This document shows positions 9,138 through 17,600 of a stretch of DNA of 34,104 nucleotides, in pieces. The number at the start of each line of letters is the position of its first letter. Position 1 is the first letter of the stretch. Origin of the DNA: Lentisphaeraceae bacterium (lineage in GTDB: Bacteria > Verrucomicrobiota > Kiritimatiellia > RFP12 > DVOR01). The DNA lies in NCBI GenBank assembly GCA_004555175.1, contig SFJE01000037.1, positions 1 to 34,104 on the forward strand. The letters are read 5' to 3'. Both the position numbers and the translations under genes were made by a program. Below the pieces are notes generated by a model. It saw only the letters and a list, made by a program, of their open reading frames with translations, ran no database searches and was not told the DNA's origin.

Positions 9138-9337
9138 CTCGTGGATTAGCAACCACAAAGAACACAAAGGGCACAAAGAAAGCACGCCGAAATAGGCCTT
9201 GTGGGAAACCACAGGAAAACGCAAAAAACGCCGGAAAAGCACGCACTCCGTGCGACGGATGAACTCCTGGTCTGTGAAAGCCTACGCCACGGTTTCTGCC
9301 GCACCTCTCTCCGTCGCGGTCTTGCCGCGAACCCTTT
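9138..9337. other. Gene-free spacer with CACAAAG units
   Basis: Contains more CACAAAG units (9161-9180) and a second CACGCCGAAATAGGCCT module (~9184). The rest is unstructured sequence with no protein-like reading frame that I trust. Confidence 0.5.
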
Positions 9338-9525
9338 TTGACATAGCTCCTTCGCTTCGCTCGGACTTGTGCACTTTGTGTTCTTGTTGACATAGCTCCT
9401 TCGCTTCGCTCGGACTTGTGGTTGCTTATCCTGCGTGTATTTCGGCGTGACAAGGCCTCCACAACCCTTTGTGCACTTTGTGTTCTTTGTGGTTGCTCAT
9501 CCTGCGTGTATTTCGGCGTGCTCTG
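9338..9525 (+). repeat. 32-bp core repeat, two forward copies, with TTTGTG and CGGCGTG modules
   Basis: Identical 32-bp cores (TTGACATAGCTCC...GGACTTG) at 9338-9369 and 9387-9418. They are followed by GGTTGCTNATCCTGCGTGTA, TTTCGGCGTG and CTTTGTG modules, some present twice. Module order differs from that in the inverted copy at 9049. Confidence 0.85.
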
Positions 9526-9555
9526 TGGTTGCGGGTTGCGCGAGCGGGGCGGGCG

Positions 9556-9570
9556 TGATTGTGGTATGAT
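9556..9570 (+). promoter_or_regulatory. Extended -10 promoter for the parvulin lipoprotein gene
   Basis: GATTGTGGTATGAT: a TATGAT -10 box at 9565-9570 with an upstream TTGTGG. No good -35 box is seen. The same TTGTGR-TANNNT form precedes 30390 and, on the minus strand, pflB. Confidence 0.45.
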
Positions 9571-9615
9571 AAGTGGCACTTTTTGTGAACCCCGCTGTAA
9601 TGGAGCGAAGTTGAT

Positions 9616-10977
9616 ATGTTGAAGATGCCTTTGTTTGTGGTGTCGGCGTTGGCTGCGGCCGTGGCGTTGACTGGGTGCAGTAAGACTGAGGAGCAGCCTG
9701 CCGAGGGGCAGATTGCTTCGGCTGAAGTGAAGCCGAAAGCGTCGGTGGAGAGCGATGTGGTGGCGTTGCCGCCGCCGCCGAAGGATAGCGATGTGGTTGT
9801 GAGCGTGGGGGAGACGCAGTTGACGTGGGGGGAGCTGTCGGCGAAGGTCGATGAGATGGTGGGGCTCTACGCGAGGATGACCGGCGGGGCGATTCCCACG
9901 GCGCAGTTGCCGCAGGCGAAGCAGGAGTTCCGCCGTCAGCAGGTGCAGATGTTTATTGTGGATAATGTGATTGCCGCGGCGGCCAAGGAACTTGGCGTGA
10001 CGGTGGATGAGGCCTTCCGTGCCAAGCAGATTGCCGAGTTGGAGAAGCGTCAGGGGCAGAGCTTTGATGAGATTCTCAAGAGCTTCCCGCTGGGTGAGGC
10101 GGAGGCGAAGTCGATGCTCGAGAAGCAGTGGCTGGAGTTGAAGTTGCTTGAGGAAAAGGTTTTTCCGCAGGTGACGGTGGATCCGGCCGAAGTGCAGGCG
10201 GAGATTGAGAAGCAGCAGGTGGCGGCCAAGCTCCTGGATGAGGAGATGGCTGGCTACGCCAAGCAGCTCGCCGAGGGAACTGCGACCTTCGAGGATCTGG
10301 TGAAGGCCAACTCGATGATTAAGGAGGAGATGCCGTTGCCCGAGGATCGTTTGGCGCAGTTGGGGCTGACGGCCGAGGCGCAGGCGCAGCTCAAGAGCGT
10401 GCCCGAGAGTGGGATGACGCCGGTGATGGATGTGCCCGGGGCGAAGGTGATCTTCAAGGTCATCAAGCGCGAGGCCGCCAAGCAGGGCGACGCGGCGGGC
10501 GCGCAGGCCAAGCTCAATGAGATTCGCGAGCGCATTGTCAAGGGTGAGGCCACCTTTGAGGATCAGGCCAAGGTCTTCTCCGATTGCCCGAGTGGCGCGC
10601 GTGCCGGCGGCGATCTGGGCGAGTTTGGCAAGGGGGCGATGGTGCCCGAGTTCGAGAAGGCCGCCTTCGAGCAGCCGGTGGGCGAGGTGGGCCCGATCAT
10701 CAAGACGGCCTTTGGCTATCACATTGTCAAGGTGACCAAGCGCGATGACGCCGCTGGGAAGGTCCAGGCCTCCCACATTCTCATCAAGGTGGAGGATACG
10801 CCCGCCACGGTGACGGTGCTCCCGCTGCTCAAGCAGTCCCCGCAGGTGCCGACGGTTGAGGCGTTGACCGCGCAGCTCACCGAGGCGCGCAAGCGCGAAG
10901 CGGCGATGAAGTTCTTTGAGGAGCAGCGCGCCAAGCAGGGGATCACCTGCACGCTCTTCCCGGAATTGGCGAAGTAA
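9616..10977 (+). CDS. Lipoprotein peptidyl-prolyl isomerase, parvulin type (PrsA/SurA-like)
   Basis: The product has 453 residues. A lipoprotein signal peptide ends in LTGC with Cys21, predicting a periplasm-facing lipid-anchored protein. Residues ~95-200 form a helical chaperone region as in SurA/PrsA. The parvulin domain includes the canonical SDCPSGARAGGDLGEFG (~322-338) and GYHIVKV (367-373). The usual first strand of a parvulin domain (ASHILIKV) comes after this domain (385-392) rather than before it. A degenerate parvulin-like module also precedes it (~205-285: GTATFEDL, PGAKVIFKVIKREA). The protein thus looks like tandem modules in shifted register, with a C-terminal partial domain. 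The likely role is folding of exported or outer-membrane proteins, which suits the secreted protein upstream. The start ATG is the first in frame after the promoter. Confidence 0.85.
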   Translation: MLKMPLFVVSALAAAVALTGCSKTEEQPAEGQIASAEVKPKASVESDVVALPPPPKDSDVVVSVGETQLTWGELSAKVDEMVGLYARMTGGAIPTAQLPQAKQEFRRQQVQMFIVDNVIAAAAKELGVTVDEAFRAKQIAELEKRQGQSFDEILKSFPLGEAEAKSMLEKQWLELKLLEEKVFPQVTVDPAEVQAEIEKQQVAAKLLDEEMAGYAKQLAEGTATFEDLVKANSMIKEEMPLPEDRLAQLGLTAEAQAQLKSVPESGMTPVMDVPGAKVIFKVIKREAAKQGDAAGAQAKLNEIRERIVKGEATFEDQAKVFSDCPSGARAGGDLGEFGKGAMVPEFEKAAFEQPVGEVGPIIKTAFGYHIVKVTKRDDAAGKVQASHILIKVEDTPATVTVLPLLKQSPQVPTVEALTAQLTEARKREAAMKFFEEQRAKQGITCTLFPELAK

Positions 10978-10978
10978 G

Positions 10979-11110
10979 GGGTGCGCGCTGACGCGCGCAG
11001 AAGAGCGATGACAGAGGGCAGAGGACAGGACGCGTTCCGCGATGGATCGGCCGAGGTCTCTGCCCTCCGTCATTCGTCCACAGTCCTCCCGCCTCCGTCC
11101 ACGGTCCTCG
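10979..11110. repeat. Hairpins and repeat-like sequence at the start of the first membrane protein gene
   Basis: TGCGCGC-TGAC-GCGCGCA hairpin just after the upstream stop. Next comes an imperfect inverted repeat in which ATGACAGAGGGCAGAG (11008) pairs with CTCTGCCCTCCGTCAT (ending ~11073), then CCTCCGTCCACGGTCCTCGCGAGC, resembling the arrays at 1343-1440. Confidence 0.6.
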
Positions 11111-13044
11111 CGAGCCTCCTTTCGAGTTTCCGGGCGCGGGGGCTCTTTCCGTTGCCGGCGGTGTTGCTGGCCTTTCCTGCGCTGACGGTGCTGCTCGCTT
11201 CGGTGGGCTATCTATTGGGGCTGCCGGCATCGGGGCGTTGGGCGGTGGCGGGGTTTGTCCTGGCGGGGGCGCTGGCGATTGTTGGGGGGGGCACGTGGCG
11301 CGAGGGGCTGAAGCGCGCGGGGTGGTTTGCGGTGGCGGTGGCGGCCATCTTCGCGGTGGATTCGCTCTTCCTCTTCTTCTCGTGGTGGGATGCGCAGGCC
11401 TATCATCTGCCGGCGGCACGGCTGCTTTTGGGCGGCTGGAATCCGGTCTTTGACGCCACGCGCGAAGCGATGCTCTCGGCCACGGGGGCGGACGCGCTCA
11501 CCTTCAATGCCTATCATGTGGCCTATCTGCCGCGGGCGGGGTGGATATGGAGCGCGGCCACGGCGGCGCTGACGGGGAATTCAGAATCGGGCGACACGCT
11601 GATTTTGCTGGCGGCGGTGGTGCTGGGGGCGCTGTCGTGGCGGGTGACGCCGTTGCTCTTTGGTCCGGGACGGTGGAAGCGGCTCTTCTTTGCTTCGCTT
11701 ACGCTTTTGTCGCCGGGGGTGGTGGCGAGTGCCTTCTGTGGCGCGCAGGATGGCACGCAGTATGCGCTGCTGCTGATCTTCCTGCTGGCGGCCTGTGCCT
11801 ACCGCAAGACGGGGCGCACGGCGTGGCTTACCTATGTGACGCTGGCGCCGGTGTTGGGGTGCAACTTGAAGTTTACGGGGATGCTTTCGCTGGTGCTCTC
11901 GGCGGGGCTCTTTACGGTGCCAGTGCTGTGGCGCGCGGTGCGCGAGGGGCGCGCGCACGCCTTTTGGAAGTGGCTGATTGCCAATGCCGCCGGCTTTGCG
12001 CTGGCGCTGACGGTGGGCTTTTCGCCCTACCTAACCAACTGGGCCAACCACGGCGGTCCGCTCTACCCCGAGCACACCTTCTCCAAGACCGAGCCGCTGC
12101 CGGCGATGACGGCGGACTTTGACCTGCAGAATGATGATGCGGCCGAGATGGGCTACTGCGGGCGCCTGGTGAATGCCTATCTCTCCAAGTATCTCGCCCA
12201 TCGCTACTACGAGTGGAAGCTGGGGCGCAAGCCCTTCCGGCCGATCTTCCACCTCGACCAAGTGGGCGGGTTGGGGCCGGGCTTCCGCATTGTGATGTGC
12301 CTCACGCTCCTGACGCTGTGCTTCACGCGGCGGTGTGCGGTGCCGTGGCTCCTGGCGGCCATCCTGCTGACCTCCTTCCTCCAGCCCACCAAGACGATGG
12401 GCTATGTGCGCTATGTGCCGCAGTTGTGGATGTTCCCGCTCTTAGTCTGCTTCAATGCCATCACCGCCAATGTGCCGCGCAGTCCCTGGTGCGGGCGGCT
12501 CTTGGGGACGGTGGGGATGTCGATTATGGCCTCGAGCTCCTACCTCTTTGCCATTGGCAAGCTCTTTATGTCGCTGGGGCTGAGCGTCTACGCCCTCTCG
12601 ATGGTTCAGGCGATGGGCAGCGAGGCGGCCCCGCGCGTCTACACCCTCTCCCTCCACGATCGCTACCGCGAGGATGGTCGTTGCCTGGCCGCCTGGGAGA
12701 CGCTCCCGCGCGGCATTCCCGCCCCGCATGTCTTCGACTTCTACTATCGCGCCATGCTCCCGGAGTGTGGCATTCGCACCCCCGCTTGGCAATCCCCCGC
12801 GCAGATGCGTGAGCTGCGTGCCGCCGGCACCCCCTGCTTCTATTTGGGCGAGAACTTCTGGTATTGGCCGCAGGATCCCACCCTCATTCGTCTGCCCGGC
12901 ATGCACGACTACGCCGGTCAGCCCCACAAGCCCTTCTCCGTGCGCAATGTGCTCGGCGTCATCGCCCGGACCCTCCCCGAGCTCCCGGGTCACCTCCGCC
13001 GCATGGCCGTCTTCCGTTGGCGCCAATTCACCCACGCGCTTTGA
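11008..13044 (+). CDS. Multi-pass membrane protein, GT-C glycosyltransferase-like
   Basis: About 678 residues with some 10-12 hydrophobic helices, alternating with basic loops. The first helix pair is followed by a D-A-Q-A-Y-H motif (~128-133), the acidic-plus-YH pattern of the first periplasmic loop in GT-C lipid-linked sugar transferases (PMT/ArnT-like). I infer sugar transfer from a polyprenyl-phosphate donor at the outer face of the inner membrane; the acceptor is unknown. The start is uncertain: a GTG at 10981 and this ATG at 11008 are in frame, but codons 1-35 are repeat-like sequence and the ATG lies at the base of an inverted repeat. A TTG at 11152, preceded by GGGGG, is another option and would clip the first helix. 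The gap to the next gene is 14 bp, and that gene is of the same class, so the two probably act together. Confidence 0.65.
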   Translation: MTEGRGQDAFRDGSAEVSALRHSSTVLPPPSTVLASLLSSFRARGLFPLPAVLLAFPALTVLLASVGYLLGLPASGRWAVAGFVLAGALAIVGGGTWREGLKRAGWFAVAVAAIFAVDSLFLFFSWWDAQAYHLPAARLLLGGWNPVFDATREAMLSATGADALTFNAYHVAYLPRAGWIWSAATAALTGNSESGDTLILLAAVVLGALSWRVTPLLFGPGRWKRLFFASLTLLSPGVVASAFCGAQDGTQYALLLIFLLAACAYRKTGRTAWLTYVTLAPVLGCNLKFTGMLSLVLSAGLFTVPVLWRAVREGRAHAFWKWLIANAAGFALALTVGFSPYLTNWANHGGPLYPEHTFSKTEPLPAMTADFDLQNDDAAEMGYCGRLVNAYLSKYLAHRYYEWKLGRKPFRPIFHLDQVGGLGPGFRIVMCLTLLTLCFTRRCAVPWLLAAILLTSFLQPTKTMGYVRYVPQLWMFPLLVCFNAITANVPRSPWCGRLLGTVGMSIMASSSYLFAIGKLFMSLGLSVYALSMVQAMGSEAAPRVYTLSLHDRYREDGRCLAAWETLPRGIPAPHVFDFYYRAMLPECGIRTPAWQSPAQMRELRAAGTPCFYLGENFWYWPQDPTLIRLPGMHDYAGQPHKPFSVRNVLGVIARTLPELPGHLRRMAVFRWRQFTHAL

Positions 13045-13058
13045 GTTAGGATTGCGCG

Positions 13059-14636
13059 ATGGCCGAACCCCTTTCCAAGCCCCTTCCCCCTGAGGCGCCC
13101 GCGCCGAAGCCGCCCCGGCAGGCGCCAGCTCCCGCCCCGGAGGGCCATCCGCTCCGCCCGTGGGCGCTGGCTGCGTTGGGGTTGTCCCTGGGGCTCTTGG
13201 CGCTCAATGTCTGGTTTGGGCCGCTCAATCAAGATGAGGGGTGGGGGCTCTACGCAGCCCGGCGCGTGATGGTCGGCGCGCTGCCCCATCGCGACTTCTT
13301 CTTCACCCAAGGCCTTCTCTTCCCAATCCTCTACGCGGCCTTCGGCTGGGCGTGGTCGGCCCTCGGCCTCTTGGGCGGGCGAATCCTGACGGCCCTCTTT
13401 GGTCTGGCGGCCCTCCTTTTGGCCGATGGCTGCGTCACCTCCGGGTGCCGGCGGGTGGACGAGCGGTGGGCTGCGCGCGTGACGCTTTGGAGCCTGCTGG
13501 GGCTGAATGTGTGGTATGGCTATTTTACGGTGATCCCCAAGACCTACGCGCTTTGCACGCTGGGGATTGCCGGGGCGCTGCGGCTCTTGACCGGACTGCG
13601 GCGCGATGGCTCGGGGCTCGACCCCCTCTGCGCGTTCGCCGCCGGGGCGCTCTTGGCCCTGCTGGCCGATATTCGCCTGTCGATGGGCGTGCTCTTGCCG
13701 GTGGTGACGGCGTGGTTGTGGTGGCATCGCGCGCAGATAGGGCGCCGGGCGTGGTGCTGGTTTGGTGCCGGTGCGGTCGCCGGGCTGGGGGTGGCCTTTG
13801 GTCCCGAACTCATCGGCTGGCCGGCCGAGCTCTTGGCCGCAATTCGCTTCCATAGTGCGCGCGCGCCGATGGGGCTCCTGGGGCGTGCGGGGTGCGTGGC
13901 GCGGTGGCTGCGCTTCAATCCGCTTCTCGCCTTTTGGATGATTCTACTCGGGTGGCTGCAGGTGACGGCGCGTCCGGCCCTGAAGCGGGCGAGCGCCGAG
14001 CGCGCGTGCTTGGCCAATCTGTGGCTCTGGTGCGCGGTGGCGTTGGGGCTGGTGCACCTCTGCGCGCCGGTGCCTTACGAGGATTATCAGGTGCCCGCCA
14101 CGCTGCCCTTGGCGATGGGGGTGGCCTTTGCCTTCACGCGCCTGCCCTTCGATTCGCTGCGCCTCGCGCTCGCCAAGGTGATGGTTCCGGCGGCCCTTGC
14201 GCTCACCTGCCTGGGCTCGCCCCTCATTCAGGATTGGGTGGCCTTGCCGCAGGACCGCTTTTGGATCCGCCTCAAGCCCGAGAGCGACCTCGCGGCCTTG
14301 CGCCGCGTGGGCCAGCACCTGCGCACCTGGGCCGCCGCGCGCGGCGAGCGCGTGCTCTGGACGCAGGAGACGTACCTCGCCGTCGAGGCCGGGCTTGAGG
14401 TCCCCCGCGGCCTCGAGATGGGGCCCTTCTCCCCGCCCGGCGCGGTGCCCAGCGCCGAGGGACCGAAGCTCGCCGCTTGGGCTGGCTACACCTATGCCCT
14501 CCGTTTTCCCGATTTGGCCCCGGCGCCCGACCGCGACGAGCGCTTGGCGCATCTGCGCCAGGTCTATCCCAACACGCTCCTCCAATGGCCCGACTTCGGT
14601 CAAGGGCACACCGTATTAACCATTGCCGAAAGGTGA
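13059..14636 (+). CDS. GT-C glycosyltransferase-like membrane protein (PMT/ArnT superfamily)
   Basis: The product has 525 residues: a proline/alanine-rich cytoplasmic N-terminus (1-33) and then multiple transmembrane helices. Soon after the first helix comes NQDEGWGLYAARRVM (57-71), whose Asp-Glu pair is the typical catalytic or metal-binding signature of the first periplasmic loop in dolichyl/polyprenyl-phosphate sugar transferases. PHRDFFFTQG (~76-85) fits the same family. The C-terminal ~120 residues are soluble and probably periplasmic. The substrate cannot be read from sequence. Its end at 14636 is only 4 bp before lnt, so it is likely cotranscribed with lnt and the preceding membrane protein in an envelope-modification operon. 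Confidence 0.7.
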   Translation: MAEPLSKPLPPEAPAPKPPRQAPAPAPEGHPLRPWALAALGLSLGLLALNVWFGPLNQDEGWGLYAARRVMVGALPHRDFFFTQGLLFPILYAAFGWAWSALGLLGGRILTALFGLAALLLADGCVTSGCRRVDERWAARVTLWSLLGLNVWYGYFTVIPKTYALCTLGIAGALRLLTGLRRDGSGLDPLCAFAAGALLALLADIRLSMGVLLPVVTAWLWWHRAQIGRRAWCWFGAGAVAGLGVAFGPELIGWPAELLAAIRFHSARAPMGLLGRAGCVARWLRFNPLLAFWMILLGWLQVTARPALKRASAERACLANLWLWCAVALGLVHLCAPVPYEDYQVPATLPLAMGVAFAFTRLPFDSLRLALAKVMVPAALALTCLGSPLIQDWVALPQDRFWIRLKPESDLAALRRVGQHLRTWAAARGERVLWTQETYLAVEAGLEVPRGLEMGPFSPPGAVPSAEGPKLAAWAGYTYALRFPDLAPAPDRDERLAHLRQVYPNTLLQWPDFGQGHTVLTIAER

Positions 14637-14640
14637 AGCG

Positions 14641-17600
14641 ATGAAGATCCGCCTGCTTTCTGCCTTTGCCGCGCTCTCCTCTGCCATTCTCCTGGCCGCG
14701 CTCTGGGCGCCCTTCAATCAAGCGGCTGCCGCGTGGTTTGCGCTCGTGCCGCTGTTGCTGCTGATTCGCCGGGTGAGCCCGCGCGCGGCCTTTGGGTGGG
14801 GCTGGCTCTGCGGCTTTGTCACCTGGTGTGTGCAGTTGGGGTGGATGCTGCGCCTAACGGAGAATGGCGGGCCGTGGCCGTTGGTGGTGCCGGCGTTGGC
14901 GGGGCTGAGCGCGGTGCTTGCGCTCTTTATTGGCGCCTTTGCCGCCACGGCCGCGCGGCTTCGCCAAAAGGTGCCGCCGCCGCTGGCGCTGCTCTGCACC
15001 GTGCTCCTCGAGCCGATGCTCTGGGCCGGGGCGGAGATTTTGCGCTCGAAGATCTTTACGGGCTTTGCGTGGAACCCGTTGGGGCTGGCGTGTTCGGAGG
15101 CGGTGCCGGTGATGCAATTGGCCTCGGTGGGCGGGGTGACGTTGGTGAGCGCGCTGGTGGTTGCGGTCAATGGCGCGGTGGCCACGCTCTGCGAGCGCTG
15201 TTGGTTGGGGGTGACCGGGCGTCTGCCGCGCGATTGGCGTGGGCGCCTGCTGCTCTCGGCCGAGAGTCTGTTGCCGTTGGCGCTGCTGTTGGGAACCTTT
15301 TTGTGGGGGCTCGGGCGGATGAAGGCCTATACGCAAGCGCCGCACACGCAGGCCACCATTGTCTGCGAGGCCACGCAGGTGCCCTGCATCTTCACGGGCA
15401 AGCAGGTGCCGCCGATGTGGGAGAGCGAAAACGCGCAGAAGGCCGAGCTGCTGGCGATGTTGCCCCAGAAGCCCGATCTCTGGCTCTGGCCGGAGAGTTC
15501 TGCCGCCGGGTGGGTCTTTCCCCTGCACGGCGAGCCGCAGGCGCGGTTGGGCTCGCTGGCGCGCAAGGCGGGTGTGCCGCTCTTGGTGGGCGGGCTCTAC
15601 TTCAAGCGCGCCGGGGGGCAGCGGGATGAAAACTACAACGCCGCGCTCCTCTTCACCGGGAATGGTCTCGACAGTCGCCAGGTCTACGGCAAGCGCCACT
15701 TGGTGCCCTTTGGCGAGTATATCCCCGGCGACACCCTCTTCCCCGCGCTCCAGCGCTTCGCCCCCACTGGCGTGAGTAGCACCCCTGGCCGCGAGGTGGT
15801 GGCTGTGCGTCTGCCCTCGGGGCTGGTGGTTGGGCCGCTGATTTGCTTTGAAGATACGGTCTGCGATGTGGCGCGCGAGTCGGTCCTTGCCGGCGCGCAG
15901 GTGCTGGTGAATATGAGCAATGATGCGTGGTACGCCCCCTCCGCGCAGGCCGCGCAGCACGCCCGTCACGCCCTCCTGCGCGCCATTGAGTGCGGGGTGC
16001 CGATTATTCGCTCGACCAATGGCGGGCAGAATGCCGCCTTTGATGCCGTTGGTCGGCCGATTGATGTTGAGGCCTTCCCCACGCGTTTGCCAGTTTCCGC
16101 GCAGCCCTTTGCCGGGGTCTATCTGCGGTGGGGGGATCTCACCTTTGGGGCGGGGTGCGTGCTCTTGCTTTTGGGCGTGTGGCTGGCGCGCTTTGCCTGC
16201 CGGCTGCCTCGCGCGTGCTGCTTGATGGCGCTTGTGTTCGGGGCGGGGATGCTGTCGGCCGCCGAGCCGCTCTTGCCCACCGCCGAAATGGCGATGGATG
16301 ATGGGAATCTCTCGCTTGCCGAGCGCACGGCCAAGAACCTCCTCGCCACGCTGGGTATCTCGCCCGAGGAGCGGATTAAGGCCGAAGAGGTGCTTATTCG
16401 CGCCCACTTGGCCAAGCGGGAGTGGGCCGAGGCACTCGCGCGTATCGAGGCGACCGCCGAGTTGCCCGTGAGCCACCGTCTCGCCTTCCAGCTTGCCGCC
16501 TATAATGGGCGCGGGGATTACGCCAAGGCCTTGGAGGCCTACGCCCAGGCCGCCGTGGGCACCGAGGATGCTTGGGGCGTGGCCGCCCTGCGGATGGTCC
16601 TGCAGGCCGAACTCGAGCTGGGCAAGCACCTGCCGGCGGCTTCGCACTTCCCGAATGCCACCTCCCGCGCAGCCTTGCTGGCCGCCGCAGAAAAGGCCGA
16701 TCGCGGGGGGATCTATCTCTCCTGCGCCCTGGCCTTACCTAAGGCCTTTGCCCAGGCCGAAAATCGCGCTCAGGCCGTGGCCTGTCTCGATCGCCTCTTG
16801 GCGCTCAAGGGGCTGACCTCGGTCATCGAGGCGCGCTTGGCCCTCGCCGCCGCCGAGCTGGATGCCGAGCGCGAGGCCAAGGTGGCGCACGCCCGGCGCG
16901 CCCTCTCGGCCGCTCGCGAGGAGGCCACCCGCCGCACCGCCCTCGCCCTGCTGGGGAAGCTCTTGTGCGAGGAGGCCGCCACCCGCGAGGAGGGGCTCCA
17001 ACTGCTGGATGAGGCGATTCGTCTGAACCCCTCCGCCGCCGAGGTCCCCGAGCTCCTGCTCTTCTCTGCCGAGACCCTTCAGCGCGCCGGCGCCCTCGCC
17101 GAGGCGCTCAAGGCCTACGATCAGTACCTCTCCGGCTACGACCTGCCCGAGTTCCGCGCTCGCGTCCGTCAGGGTAAGGCCCGCACCCTCCTCCAGCTCA
17201 ACCGTCCCGACGAGGCCCTTGCCGCGTTTACCGAGGCGGCTGACTTCGAGTCCTCGCCCGACCGCCGTCAGGGCTTGCTCTTGGAGGCCGCCGAGGCCGC
17301 CATGGGCGCCAAGCGGCCCGCCCGCGCCGCCGCCCTCTATCGGAGTCTCGATTCCGCCGATCCTGCAATCCGGCTGCGTTTGGCTCGCGCCTTGGAGGCC
17401 GATGGAAAGGTCGCCGAGGCCCTCAAGGCCTATGCCGAGGTGCGCGAGTTGCCTGATGCCCACCCCGAAGATGTCTTCGTGGCGAGCGCGCGCTTGGGCG
17501 AGTTGCTCTGCGCCCAGGGGCGGCAAATCGATGCCGTGGCCGAGTACTCCCGCGCCCTCGGAAGGTTGCAAGCGCCGCAATTCCAGGAGCCGCTGCGCGC

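Noticed and set aside
9338..9369. TTGACA in the 32-bp core as a -35 box
   Set aside because: No -10-like hexamer lies 16-19 bp downstream in any of the copies.
8806..11073. 755-codon open frame on the minus strand opposite the chaperone gene
   Set aside because: It spans repeats, a terminator and a confident lipoprotein gene; it is Leu/Arg/His-rich shadow sequence.
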